A DNA stretch of 36,059 nt. It comes from Propionibacteriaceae bacterium. Its GTDB lineage: Bacteria; Actinomycetota; Actinomycetes; Propionibacteriales; Propionibacteriaceae. Position numbers and translations under genes: made by a program. Below the pieces are notes generated by a model. The model did no database searches. It saw only the letters and a list, made by a program, of their open reading frames with translations, and had not been told where the DNA came from. Shown one piece after another: positions 8,649 to 17,419 of this stretch; the stretch's first letter is position 1; every line of letters begins with the position of its first letter. Location of the stretch: positions 1 to 36,059 of the forward strand of contig JAISTE010000001.1 in the NCBI GenBank assembly GCA_031272825.1, given 5' to 3'.

Positions 8649-11063
8649 GTGACACAAATCGCAGTTGAACCGGGCTTGACCCAGCAAGAAGTCCAGGAGC
8701 GAATCCAAGCAGGCCAGGTGAACACCTTGCCGCCACGCTCAGGAAGGACGACCTGGGACATCGTCAAGACCAACGTCTTCACCCGGATCAACGCCCTGCT
8801 GTCGATTCTGTGGATCATGGTGCTGGTTTCCCTGGATTGGTCGGATCTGACCAACCTGCGCTCGGCCCTGTTCGGCGTGCTGGTGCTCTACAACTCGCTG
8901 ATCGGCATGTACCAAGAGTTCAAGGCCCGGCGCATCCTCGACTCGCTTACCGTGGTCTCCGAGGGCAAGCCCAAGGTTCGCCGCGACGGCGTCAGTGTCG
9001 AAATCCCGCGCGAGGAGATCGTGCTGGGCGACATCATCGAGATCGGCCCGGGCGACCAGATCGTGGTCGACGGTGAGGTCGTCGAGGCCTCCTATCTTGA
9101 GCTCGACGAATCGCTGCTCACCGGCGAATCTGACGCCGTGGACAAGCAGGTCGGCGACGAGCTGATGAGCGGCTCCCACGTGGTCGCGGGTGTCGGCGCG
9201 TTCCGCGCCACCAAGGTCGGCACGGATTCGTACGCGGCCAAGCTGACCAGTGAGGCCAACAAGTTTTCTTTGACCAAGTCCGAGCTGCAGGCCGGTATCA
9301 ACGTGGTGCTGCGGCTTGTCACCTGGCTGATGATCCCGGTCGGCATCGCCACCATCTGGGTGCAGTGGCACGAGGCGGGGGACTGGGTCGAGGCCTTCCG
9401 CCGCATGACCGGCGCGCTGGTTCCCATGGTTCCCGAGGGCCTGGTGGCGCTCACCTCGCTGGCCTTCCTGATGGGTGTCGTTCGCCTGTCCAAACAGAAC
9501 GTGCTCGTCCAGGAGCTGCCGGCCATTGAGGGTTTGGCGCGTGTGGACGTCGTCTGTGCGGACAAGACCGGAACGCTTACCGAAAACGGCATGAAATTCG
9601 CCGAGATCATCCAGGTGGGGGAGAGCGGCGGATACGAGGAGGTGCTGGCCCAACTGGCCGGTTCCGATCCCTCTCCCAACGCTTCCATGAAGGCGATCGC
9701 CGAGGCTTTCCCGCCGGCCAACGAGTGGCAGATCGACGCACTGGCACCCTTCACTTCTGCGAAGAAGTGGTCGGGGGCGTCGTTTGTCGGGCACGGCAAC
9801 TGGATCATGGGCGCACCCGACGTTCTGGCCCCGGGCTCTCAGGCCGCGGCCAAGGCCGAGGAGATCGGGGCCACCGGGCAGCGGGTGCTGCTGCTGGGCT
9901 CATCCGATACCGTCGTCGATTCTGAGCTGGCTCCCGGGGTCTTTACCCCCGAGGCGCTGGTGGTTTTGGATCAGCGGGTTCGCCCGGAGGCCAAGGCCAC
10001 CTTGGATTACTTCGCCAAGCAGGGCGTGCAGGTGAAGGTCATCTCCGGCGATAACGCCAAGTCGGTGGGGGCCGTCATTAAGAAGCTCGGCATCACCGAG
10101 CAAGAGGTCGTCGACGCCCGCGAGCTGCCGACCGACCCCGAGGCCTTCGCCGACGCCGTGGAGGCACACAACGTCTTCGGGCGGGTCACCCCCGAGCAAA
10201 AGCGGCAGATGGTCTCCGCCCTGCAGTCCAAAGGCCACAACGTTGCCATGACCGGCGACGGCGTGAACGACGTGCTGGCGATCAAAGACTCCGACATCGG
10301 CGTGGCCATGGGCTCTGGGGCGCCCGCAACCCGGGCCGTTGCCCAGGTGGTGCTGCTGGACGACGACTTCGGTCACCTGCCCTCGGTGGTAGCCGAGGGG
10401 CGCCGCGTGATCGGCAATATCGAGCGCGTCGCCAACTTCTTCTTGACCAAGACGCTGTACTCCATCGTGCTCGCGCTGCTGGTCGCCATCTGGATGCTGC
10501 CCTTCCCGTTCGAGACGATCCACATCACCTTGGTCGGCTGGTTCACTATCGGCATTCCAGCCTGCATCATGTCCCTGGCCCCCAACAAGGAAAGGGCCAG
10601 GCCGGGTTTCCTTGGCCGCGTGATGCGCTTTGGCATACCTTCCGGCCTTGTCATTGCGGTGGCCACCTTCATCTCGTACATGACCGTGTTCCCCGGCGGT
10701 GAGGCGGGCCTAGATCTTAAGCTTCAGGCCTCCACCGCCGCTCTGACGACGCTGCTGATGGGCGGCTGCTGGGTGATGATCACCACCTCCAGGCCCTACC
10801 AGTGGTGGAAGATCGTGCTGCTCGCCCTTTGCTGCGGCGCGCTGGTCGTCATCTACATGCTGCCCACCGTGCTGCCCTTTACCGACGGACGTCCGGTCGG
10901 CCAGTGGTTCTTCAACCTTGACCCGTCCAACGCATCCATGATGACCACGGCCATGATGATCGGCCTGGTAGAAATCGTGCTGATCGAGGCCGTGTGGTGG
11001 ATCGACGGCCTAGTCGGCGGGGTAAAGCGGAAGGTGTTTGCATTGCGGGGTGAAGACTGCTAA
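8649..11063 (+). CDS. Cation-translocating P-type ATPase, CtpE-like (probable calcium transport)
   Basis: An 804-residue P-type ATPase. An actuator-domain TGES lies at 158-161, the phosphorylation motif DKTGTLT starts at Asp305, and the hinge motif TGDGVNDVLAIKDSDIG is near residue 535. The first membrane bundle contains PEGL (262-265), the arrangement seen in calcium-type pumps. No N-terminal heavy-metal domain and no CPC motif are present, which argues against copper or zinc export. The N-terminus (NVFTRINALL) and length resemble mycobacterial CtpE, described as a calcium importer; this is from memory. GTG 8649 has GGGAGG 8 nt upstream. It is probably monocistronic, with its own promoter in the short gap after the ilvC terminator. 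Its stop codon overlaps that of the convergent downstream gene. Confidence 0.9.
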   Translation: MTQIAVEPGLTQQEVQERIQAGQVNTLPPRSGRTTWDIVKTNVFTRINALLSILWIMVLVSLDWSDLTNLRSALFGVLVLYNSLIGMYQEFKARRILDSLTVVSEGKPKVRRDGVSVEIPREEIVLGDIIEIGPGDQIVVDGEVVEASYLELDESLLTGESDAVDKQVGDELMSGSHVVAGVGAFRATKVGTDSYAAKLTSEANKFSLTKSELQAGINVVLRLVTWLMIPVGIATIWVQWHEAGDWVEAFRRMTGALVPMVPEGLVALTSLAFLMGVVRLSKQNVLVQELPAIEGLARVDVVCADKTGTLTENGMKFAEIIQVGESGGYEEVLAQLAGSDPSPNASMKAIAEAFPPANEWQIDALAPFTSAKKWSGASFVGHGNWIMGAPDVLAPGSQAAAKAEEIGATGQRVLLLGSSDTVVDSELAPGVFTPEALVVLDQRVRPEAKATLDYFAKQGVQVKVISGDNAKSVGAVIKKLGITEQEVVDARELPTDPEAFADAVEAHNVFGRVTPEQKRQMVSALQSKGHNVAMTGDGVNDVLAIKDSDIGVAMGSGAPATRAVAQVVLLDDDFGHLPSVVAEGRRVIGNIERVANFFLTKTLYSIVLALLVAIWMLPFPFETIHITLVGWFTIGIPACIMSLAPNKERARPGFLGRVMRFGIPSGLVIAVATFISYMTVFPGGEAGLDLKLQASTAALTTLLMGGCWVMITTSRPYQWWKIVLLALCCGALVVIYMLPTVLPFTDGRPVGQWFFNLDPSNASMMTTAMMIGLVEIVLIEAVWWIDGLVGGVKRKVFALRGEDC

Positions 11064-12142
11064 CTCCCCAGCTCGGCGGCCGTCATGAAGCCTGAATCGA
11101 TGAGCACCTGCTGGTAGTTGTCCTTGGTGACGACGACCGGCTCAAGCAGCTTGGCCGGAACCTCTTTCACGCCGTTGTTCATGGTGGTCTCGTGCGGCAG
11201 TGCGATGCCAGAACCCAGCAGCGCCAGCCACTCGGAGGCGGCCTTGGCCAGCTCGCGGGGATCTTCCAAAACCGTCATCGTCTGCTTGCCGCTGATCACG
11301 TTCTTCACCGCGCTAACCTGGGCGTCGGCCCCGGTAAGCACCGGATAGGTGGTGTAACCGGCGTCTTTGAGGGCGGCGGCCACACCCAGGGCGATGTCGT
11401 CGCTGGGGGCGAGCACGGCGTCGACCTTCTCGCTGTCATAGGCCTTGAGCCGCTGGGCCATATCAGCCTTGGCCGTCGACTTGGCCGAATCCAAGACCGC
11501 AACGCTCGACCAATCGTCGCTTGTGGGTACCTTGCCCGAGAGGATGTTCAGCTTTCCGGCCAGCACATACGGGGAGAGCACGTCCCAGGCCCCTTGGAAG
11601 GTCTGCTTCGCGTTCGGATCGACGGGCGAACCGGCGAAAACCTCCAGGGTGTGGGTTCCGGGGGAGTCGAGCTTGAGCGCGTCGGCGATTGCCTGACCCT
11701 GCAATTGCCCGAGCTTGTAGCTGTCGAACCCGACGAAACCGTCGACGGCATTGGTATCGGTAAGCGGCCTGTCGATGGCCAACACCCCGACGCCCTTTTG
11801 GTAGGCCGCCTGCAAGGTTGGGGCGAGCGCGCTGCCGGTAGCCGGGCCGACCGCGAGGAGCCGAACGCCGCCGTCCACCAGCGAGCCGATCTGTTCGGCC
11901 TGCTTCTCGATCGAGTCGTCGGCGTAGGCAGTGGTCGTCGGGAAGCCGTCGGATTCCAACGTAGAGGTGAGCGCTTCCGAGATGCCCTTCCAGCGGCCCG
12001 CGGAATCTGAGGCGAGCGAGAGCCCCAATTGGGGTCTGGCTGTGGGGGATGGTGAGGTTTGCGATGAGCCTGTGCAGCCGGCCAGCGACGAACCGACAAT
12101 GCTGAAGACAAGTGCTAGCCCGAAGACCGAGCGCAATCTCAT
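11060..12142 (-). CDS. Orphan sugar-type ABC substrate-binding lipoprotein (periplasmic-binding type 1 fold)
   Basis: A 360-residue secreted lipoprotein: MRLR start, hydrophobic segment, lipobox LAGC at residues 20-23, Ser/Thr/Pro-rich linker, then a type 1 periplasmic-binding domain of the ChvE/xylose/multiple-sugar group. Family-like segments include GVLAIDRPL, GFVGFDSYKLGQLQGQA and VLAPSDDIALGVAAALKDAGY. AGGAG lies about 7 nt before the ATG. No permease or ATPase for this protein is nearby, so it may share a remote transporter or serve as a sugar sensor. It diverges from the LuxR-type regulator at 12206 across a 63-nt gap, a layout that often marks a regulator-target pair. Its TAG overlaps the stop of the convergent P-type ATPase gene by 4 nt. 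The ligand is unknown. Confidence 0.88.
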   Translation of the reverse strand: MRLRSVFGLALVFSIVGSSLAGCTGSSQTSPSPTARPQLGLSLASDSAGRWKGISEALTSTLESDGFPTTTAYADDSIEKQAEQIGSLVDGGVRLLAVGPATGSALAPTLQAAYQKGVGVLAIDRPLTDTNAVDGFVGFDSYKLGQLQGQAIADALKLDSPGTHTLEVFAGSPVDPNAKQTFQGAWDVLSPYVLAGKLNILSGKVPTSDDWSSVAVLDSAKSTAKADMAQRLKAYDSEKVDAVLAPSDDIALGVAAALKDAGYTTYPVLTGADAQVSAVKNVISGKQTMTVLEDPRELAKAASEWLALLGSGIALPHETTMNNGVKEVPAKLLEPVVVTKDNYQQVLIDSGFMTAAELGS

Positions 12143-12193
12143 ACCAAGCTCCTAACGGGATTTTGTAAGTGACATTATTCCAGACTAAGGGAG

Positions 12194-12199
12194 TAGCCT
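12194..12199 (+). promoter_or_regulatory. -10 element for a leaderless start (LuxR-type regulator)
   Basis: TAGCCT ends 6 nt before GTG 12206, the spacing at which transcription begins on the start codon itself. A GTGACA resembling a -35 lies at 12169-12174 with a long 19-nt spacer. The block GGGAGTAGCCTG (12189-12200) is repeated exactly before the gene at 34133. GGGAG could instead act as a distant Shine-Dalgarno (12 nt). Confidence 0.55.
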
Positions 12200-12205
12200 G
12201 ACGGC

Positions 12206-14713
12206 GTGATTGGCTGGGAGAGAACCCTGGCTGACACGATCGCCGATTACCTCCTCAAGGGGATCTGTGTCAGCTTGGAAGGTGCTAGAGGCTCCGGCAA
12301 GAGTTACATACTCAACGCCGTCGAGCGCAAGATTGTTAACCAAGGCAGCCAGGTGCTGCGCATCAGCGGGCTGCCGGGGCTGATTGATAGGCCCATGGCC
12401 GCTATCTCGGCGCAGGTGCCGGAACTGCAAGACGCGAAGAACACCGGAACTGTGGTTCACAAGCTCACCGACATGATGGAGAAGGACTACCGGGTGTTGA
12501 TCGTCGATCATTCGGACGATCTGGACACGCTCTCCATCGGGGCGATTCTCTCGGCTCGCTACAAGCGCGATTTTCCAGTGGCGTGGGCCTACCGACCGAC
12601 ACCTTTCCGGGTTTCCGAGCGCTGGCACATTCAGGCCGCCATCGATCAGGCGGCCCGCTTCAAAACCCCGAGGCTCACCATCGAGGACGTCGCCGAGCTG
12701 ATGGCCTCCCAGCTGGGGGCACCAGTAGAGATGCGTGCTGCTGTGCGCGCCACGAAGCTGTGCGATGGCCTGCCCGGCATGGTCATCGGTCTGACGCGCA
12801 CCGCCAAGATTTCCGGGGCGTTGAAGCTTGCCGGTGGCCAATACGTGCTGACGGGCGAGCTTGAGAAGGTGCTTCCCGAACACTCGCTCTATCAACAGAT
12901 CGCTGATCTCAGCCAAGAAGAGCTGGAAGCGATCACCAAGCTGGCGCTGGTCGGACCCGTAGACGTGGTGCAGGCCATGGGCATCGTGGGTGAGGACAAT
13001 CTCGCCCACCTCGAAGACCGCCAACTGCTCTCGATCGTCTCCGACAAGGCGGGCAACACCGTCTCGGTAAGGCCGCCGCTGCTGCAAAACTTCATCGTCG
13101 CCAAATCCGGCTCGGCGCGGGCGCTGCTGGGAAACGAGCTGCACGGGCTGGACATCCCCAGAAACGAACCCAAGACCTCGACCCAGGAATACGTGGAGTT
13201 CGAAACTTACCTGTCCCGTACCGTCGATTCGACGAAGGCGCACTACGAGGACGAACCCACGTTTATCAACTCCGTTCGCTACCTCGAAGCCCTCTGCACG
13301 CTGAAGGCCGACGCCCTGCCGACCATCCTCAAGGTCGGTCAAGAGAGCCTGGAGCGGCTGGAGGGCCAAGAGCGAATCTGGCTGCTCATGTGGATGTCCC
13401 ACTTCACCGGAATGCAGAATCGCTCCATCGACGCGGCCCGCGACTACGTCGAGGCCCACACCGATAGCCCCGACGACCCGGCCTACCAGGCGCTCTACGC
13501 ACACCTGTCCTTCACACTCAGCGAGGTTCCCGATCCGGCCAGCTACTCCAAGGCCTTAGAGGCCCCGGCACCGGTCGGGGAGCTGGGAAAGTACGTGCGC
13601 ACCGAATCGCTACTGGCAGCGGGCGAGTGTGACTCAGCGTTGAAACTGGTCGACGGCGAACGCCCGACCTTCCCGCCCATGTCGCGCAACCACGACCTCG
13701 CACACCTGCTCGGGATGCTGCTGCAAGGCCACTGCGAACACGCCTTCGCCGAGGCCGAGGACGGCTTCGAGCGGGCCAAGCGCGACTACGACGTCTTCGC
13801 CATGCAGGCCTACGGCTACGGGCTGGCCCTGTGCCAGTACATGTGCGGGCGCTTCAACGACATGCTGGATCTATCCGAGCTGCTGCTATCCGTCTCCGAC
13901 GCCAACCACCTGGACGTCTACTGGCACAGGGGAGTGCTCAACCTGGCCGCGCTCTCGGCCAAGTGGCTGGGCCGAACCTCGCTGGCCAGGGCCATCGCCG
14001 ACCAAGCCAAGGCGCTCTCCGTCGACCCCGGCCCCTATCCGATGATGCTCTCTTCCATCTCCCCAGAGCTGATCTACCTGCCCGATCCAGAGGCCGCGGA
14101 CACCATCTGGAAGGTCGCCGAGGAACGCCTCGAACACGGCTACCTGGTCGCCGCGATCACCGCCGCCGTGATGGCCAACTACCACGGCAAGAACGTCAAG
14201 GTCACCCGCAAGATCACCGACGCCATCCGCGGCGTGGAATCCCCGCTGGTTGCCGCCGAGGGCCGCTACCTCAAGGCTTGCGCTCTCGACGATCTGGAAG
14301 GGGTACGTGTTTGCGCTGATGAGCTGTGGAGCCTAGGACATCACTCGCTGTCCATCATGGCCGGGGTGCGTTTCGGGCTGCTCGCCAACGAACAAGGCGA
14401 GCCGACGCTGGCCAACATGTCCTCGCGGCGCTTGTGGCAGATCGGCAAGCACGAGAACATCCCCATCGAGGGGATCATCCAGCCGCTGCTCGACACCGTG
14501 AAGCTGTCCGAGCGCGAGTGGGACATCGCCAACTCGGTGGCCGCCAACCTCTCGCCCTCCCAGATTGCCTCCGATCTGAACCTGTCGGTGCGCACCGTCG
14601 AAAATCACATCTCCAAGATCTACGTGAAGGTGGGCGTGCGCTCGCGCGAATCGCTGCTGGAGGCCATGAGTACCTGGCTCTCGCTGCACCCCAAGGTCAA
14701 CAAAGTAGAGTAG
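12206..14713 (+). CDS. Large ATP-binding LuxR-family transcriptional regulator (STAND/MalT-like)
   Basis: An 835-residue regulator. The N-terminal nucleotide-binding domain has Walker A GARGSGKS (26-33) and Walker B VLIVDHSDD (Asp101). A long, helix-rich, repeat-like middle (about 330-750) lacks a recognisable sensor domain. The C-terminus is a LuxR-type helix-turn-helix (about 765-830: LSEREWDIANSVAANLSPSQIA, recognition helix VRTVENHISKIYVK). Such proteins switch on transcription after an inducer binds the repeat region and ATP drives oligomerisation. GTG 12206 is chosen because TAGCCT lies exactly 6 nt upstream, a leaderless arrangement. Its neighbours are a divergent sugar-binding lipoprotein and, 5 nt downstream, a small membrane protein; a role in sugar sensing is inference. 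Confidence 0.9.
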   Translation: MIGWERTLADTIADYLLKGICVSLEGARGSGKSYILNAVERKIVNQGSQVLRISGLPGLIDRPMAAISAQVPELQDAKNTGTVVHKLTDMMEKDYRVLIVDHSDDLDTLSIGAILSARYKRDFPVAWAYRPTPFRVSERWHIQAAIDQAARFKTPRLTIEDVAELMASQLGAPVEMRAAVRATKLCDGLPGMVIGLTRTAKISGALKLAGGQYVLTGELEKVLPEHSLYQQIADLSQEELEAITKLALVGPVDVVQAMGIVGEDNLAHLEDRQLLSIVSDKAGNTVSVRPPLLQNFIVAKSGSARALLGNELHGLDIPRNEPKTSTQEYVEFETYLSRTVDSTKAHYEDEPTFINSVRYLEALCTLKADALPTILKVGQESLERLEGQERIWLLMWMSHFTGMQNRSIDAARDYVEAHTDSPDDPAYQALYAHLSFTLSEVPDPASYSKALEAPAPVGELGKYVRTESLLAAGECDSALKLVDGERPTFPPMSRNHDLAHLLGMLLQGHCEHAFAEAEDGFERAKRDYDVFAMQAYGYGLALCQYMCGRFNDMLDLSELLLSVSDANHLDVYWHRGVLNLAALSAKWLGRTSLARAIADQAKALSVDPGPYPMMLSSISPELIYLPDPEAADTIWKVAEERLEHGYLVAAITAAVMANYHGKNVKVTRKITDAIRGVESPLVAAEGRYLKACALDDLEGVRVCADELWSLGHHSLSIMAGVRFGLLANEQGEPTLANMSSRRLWQIGKHENIPIEGIIQPLLDTVKLSEREWDIANSVAANLSPSQIASDLNLSVRTVENHISKIYVKVGVRSRESLLEAMSTWLSLHPKVNKVE

Positions 14714-14718
14714 GGGCC

Positions 14719-14919
14719 ATGGAAGGGCTGAACTCGAATCTGAACCTGAACGAGGGGCTGGTGCCGCGCGTCATGCCCGGCATCGGCGAGTGGGGCCCCG
14801 AAGAGGTTCCGTCGACCAAGAAGAAGAGGCGCGGACGCTGGTGGGCGGTTCTCGCGTTCGTACTGATCGGTGCCGGGCTCAGCGCCTATGGCTACTGGAT
14901 GTGGACGCTGCTGAGCTGA
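14719..14919 (+). CDS. Small single-pass membrane protein, unknown function
   Basis: A 66-residue protein not recognised as any named family. Residues 1-33 are soluble and rich in Asn, Leu, Gly and Glu. A basic patch KKKRRGR (about 35-41) is followed by one transmembrane helix (about 42-64: WWAVLAFVLIGAGL onward), ending at the membrane. The positive-inside rule predicts a cytoplasmic N-terminus. It starts 5 nt after the regulator's stop with AGGGG just upstream, so it is probably co-translated with the regulator. Its function could be linked to that regulator, but nothing in the sequence proves it. Confidence 0.75.
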   Translation: MEGLNSNLNLNEGLVPRVMPGIGEWGPEEVPSTKKKRRGRWWAVLAFVLIGAGLSAYGYWMWTLLS

Positions 14920-14939
14920 CGAATTCTTGCTCGTCAGCC

Positions 14940-15557
14940 CTAGCCTCCGGCCAGCGCGGCCAGATGCCCCAAGCGTGCCACCTCGGAGGCCATGAACTCC
15001 GGCCCTCCGCGCCTGGCCAAGATGATCGATGAGCCTTTCAGCGGGGCGTGAATGATCAACGTCTCGCCCCAGCCGTGCAGCCAGCCCTCCGGCAGCACCC
15101 CGGCAGCCAGGGTGGACAGCGGCCCGAACACTTTCACGTCCGGGGGCAAGATGTCGGGGGCCAGATCGGTCGCCGCCAACAGCTCCCCGGTATCGCGGTT
15201 CAGCAACAGCGCCCAGTCGGCGTGGAACACCGCCGGAGCCCCCATGGTGAGGATGCGTGCGGCATCGGCCGGATCGGCGGCCATCTGATTGAGCAGATCG
15301 ACGTCACCCTGCAGCCCGTACGTCGGCTGATAGTGGCCCAACCACAGCACCTCTACGCCGTCCAAAGATTCGCAAGCGGAGACGAGTGCATCCGGCTGGC
15401 CGTGGGGGAGATCGACGATGAAATCGTCCACCGCTTTACCTTCCAGCTTTTGCACGATTTCCACGGCGGAGATGTCGGCACCAGCCTGGCCCATCGCCGA
15501 AGCGACGGCCCCCAACGAGCCCGGCCTGTCAGGCAGGGAGATCCTCAATAAGAACAC
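14940..15557 (-). CDS. ACT-domain (amino-acid-binding) protein beside gatCAB
   Basis: A 205-residue protein. The N-terminal ~75 residues form an ACT domain (FLLRISLPDRPGSLGAVASAM, then GADISAVEIVQ), a small-ligand fold that usually binds amino acids. The C-terminal ~120 residues are conserved in the actinobacterial family but have no assigned activity that I know. From memory, the M. tuberculosis orthologue (Rv3013) also sits divergently next to gatC, so linkage to the amidotransferase genes is old. The start is GTG 15557, with TAAGTT exactly 6 nt upstream on the same strand, i.e. a leaderless start. The gap to the convergent small membrane protein is only 20 nt. A role in sensing Glu/Asp/Gln supply is speculation. 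Confidence 0.85.
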   Translation of the reverse strand: MFLLRISLPDRPGSLGAVASAMGQAGADISAVEIVQKLEGKAVDDFIVDLPHGQPDALVSACESLDGVEVLWLGHYQPTYGLQGDVDLLNQMAADPADAARILTMGAPAVFHADWALLLNRDTGELLAATDLAPDILPPDVKVFGPLSTLAAGVLPEGWLHGWGETLIIHAPLKGSSIILARRGGPEFMASEVARLGHLAALAGG

Positions 15558-15563
15558 GCGCCA

Positions 15564-15611
15564 AACTTAGCGCTATCGTGTAACAGTCTTGTCAAGGCCA
15601 ACAGATAGAAT
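15564..15611. promoter_or_regulatory. Divergent promoter region of the ACT-domain gene and gatCAB
   Basis: On the minus strand TAAGTT (15569-15564) ends 6 nt before GTG 15557, consistent with a leaderless transcript; a TTGACA (15595-15590) lies further upstream with a long 20-nt spacer. On the plus strand TAGAAT (15606-15611) is a good -10 for gatC, placing the transcript start around 15618 and leaving room for the AAAGGAAAG ribosome-binding site. No convincing -35 was found for gatC. Confidence 0.55.
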
Positions 15612-15632
15612 CGCCGAGGCGAAAGGAAAGAA

Positions 15633-15926
15633 GTGGCCCTATCCACCGATGAAGTGGCGCGATTGGCGGCGCTTGCGCGCGTCGATCTCAGCCCCGAGGA
15701 GCTGGCAAAGCTCGCCCCCCAGCTAGATGTGATCTTGGATGCGGTGGCCCGCGTCTCCGAGATCGCCGGCGATGACATCAAACCCAGCTCCCACGCGTTC
15801 GAGATCACCAATGTTTTCAGGCCCGACGAGGTGCGGCCGTCGATCTCCCAGGAGGCGGCCCTGTCCGGCGCTCCCGCCGAAGAAGACGGGAAATTCCGGG
15901 TTCCGCGCATCTTGGAGGAGGACTGA
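15633..15926 (+). CDS. gatC: Asp-tRNA(Asn)/Glu-tRNA(Gln) amidotransferase subunit C
   Basis: A 97-residue GatC. It begins [18 protein letters not shown] and shows the family pattern [17 protein letters not shown] plus the conserved C-terminal RPDEVRPS segment. GatC wraps around GatA and GatB and stabilises the complex that converts mischarged Glu-tRNA(Gln) and/or Asp-tRNA(Asn) to the amide form. The start is GTG 15633 with AAAGGAAAG just upstream. Its TGA shares one base with the gatA ATG (TGATG), so the subunits are coupled. Confidence 0.95.
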   Translation: MALSTDEVARLAALARVDLSPEELAKLAPQLDVILDAVARVSEIAGDDIKPSSHAFEITNVFRPDEVRPSISQEAALSGAPAEEDGKFRVPRILEED

Positions 15927-17419
15927 TGAACGAGCTGTTGAAACTCTCGGCTGCCGAAATCGGCAGCAAGATCGCCGCCGGCTCGCTGACGTCGGTGGAA
16001 ATCACCAAGGCCTGCTTCGAACAGATCCACGCGGTCGACGCCCAGGTTGGGGCTTTCTTGTGCCTAGACGAAGAGCGCGCGCTGGCTGCTGCCGCCGCGA
16101 TTGATGCCCGCATCGCCGCCGGTGAGAAGCTCGGCCCGCTCGCCGGTGTGCCCATCGGCGTCAAAGACATTTTCTGCTACCAGGGCCTGCCGACTACCTG
16201 CGGCTCGCGCATCCTGGAAGGCTGGATGCCGCCGTACAACTCCACGGTCGTGGATCGGCTGCTGGAGGCCGGGCTGGTGATCGTCGGAAAGCTCAACATG
16301 GACGAGTTCGCGATGGGCTCTTCCACCGAGACCTCCGGCTACCAGCTCACGCACAACCCGTGGAACCTGGGCTACATCCCGGGCGGATCGTCTGGCGGCT
16401 GCGCAGCCGCGCTGGCCTCCTACCAGGTGCCGCTGACGCTCGGCACCGACACCGGCGGTTCCATCCGCCAGCCCGCCTCGGTCACCGGGGTGGTGGGCGT
16501 CAAGCCGACCTACGGCTCGAACTCGCGCTACGGCGTGCTGGCCATGGCCTCCTCGCTCGACGTCCCGGGCCCGTTCGCCCGCAACGCCCGCGACGCCGCG
16601 CTGCTGCAAGAGGTGATCTCCGGCCACGACCCGATGGACTCCACCTCGCTCGTCTCCGAGCTGCCCGGGCTAACCGACGCGGTTGGCAAGGGCGTCGACG
16701 GCTGGAAGATCGGCGTCGTGAAGGAATTCGGCGGCGACGGCTACCAGCCGGGCGTCGAATCCGCGTTCAAGGAAGCGCTGGCCAAGTGTGAGCGCGCCGG
16801 GGCTGAGATCGTCGAGGTCTCCTGCCCGCACTTCGACTACGCGCTGGCCGCTTACTACCTGATCATGCCCTCCGAGGTGTCCTCAAACCTGGCCCGCTAC
16901 GACTCGGTTCGCTACGGCATCCGCGTCGGCGACGACGGCACCCGCTCCATGGAAGAGGTCATGAACCTCACCCGCGGGGCCGGGTTCGGCGAAGAGGTGA
17001 AGCGCCGCATCATCTTGGGCACCTACGCGCTCTCCGCCGGATACTACGACGCCTACTACGGCTCGGCCCAGAAGGTGCGCACGCTCATCCAACAGGACTT
17101 CGATGCCGCCTTCGAGAAGGTCGACGTGCTGGTCTCGCCCACCTCGCCGACCGTCGCGTGGAAGCTAGGCGAGCGCATGGACGACCCGCTGGCCATGTAC
17201 AAGGCCGACCTGTGCACGATCCCTTCCAACATGGCGGGCAACTCGGCCGCCTCCTTCCCGATCGGCCTATCCGACGGTCTGCCGGTCGGATTCCAGGTGA
17301 TGGCCCCGGCCCTCGCCGACGACCGTTTGTACCGCGTCGGGGCGGTTTTGGAAGAACCCCTGCTGGATTCCCTGGTTGGGACGAGCGCATGGGATGCGCT
17401 GTACGAGGAGGCTAAGTGA
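15926..17419 (+). CDS. gatA: Asp-tRNA(Asn)/Glu-tRNA(Gln) amidotransferase subunit A (glutaminase)
   Basis: A 497-residue amidase-signature enzyme that releases ammonia from glutamine for GatB. The Ser-cisSer-Lys triad is visible: Lys80 in GVPIGVKD, the serine pair in [10 protein letters not shown] (155-156) and the nucleophile Ser179 in [12 protein letters not shown]. Length and motif spacing are normal. The ATG overlaps the gatC stop by one base; GGAGGA is immediately upstream within gatC. A glutaminase subunit here implies that at least one of Gln-tRNA or Asn-tRNA is made indirectly in this organism. Confidence 0.97.
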   Translation: MNELLKLSAAEIGSKIAAGSLTSVEITKACFEQIHAVDAQVGAFLCLDEERALAAAAAIDARIAAGEKLGPLAGVPIGVKDIFCYQGLPTTCGSRILEGWMPPYNSTVVDRLLEAGLVIVGKLNMDEFAMGSSTETSGYQLTHNPWNLGYIPGGSSGGCAAALASYQVPLTLGTDTGGSIRQPASVTGVVGVKPTYGSNSRYGVLAMASSLDVPGPFARNARDAALLQEVISGHDPMDSTSLVSELPGLTDAVGKGVDGWKIGVVKEFGGDGYQPGVESAFKEALAKCERAGAEIVEVSCPHFDYALAAYYLIMPSEVSSNLARYDSVRYGIRVGDDGTRSMEEVMNLTRGAGFGEEVKRRIILGTYALSAGYYDAYYGSAQKVRTLIQQDFDAAFEKVDVLVSPTSPTVAWKLGERMDDPLAMYKADLCTIPSNMAGNSAASFPIGLSDGLPVGFQVMAPALADDRLYRVGAVLEEPLLDSLVGTSAWDALYEEAK

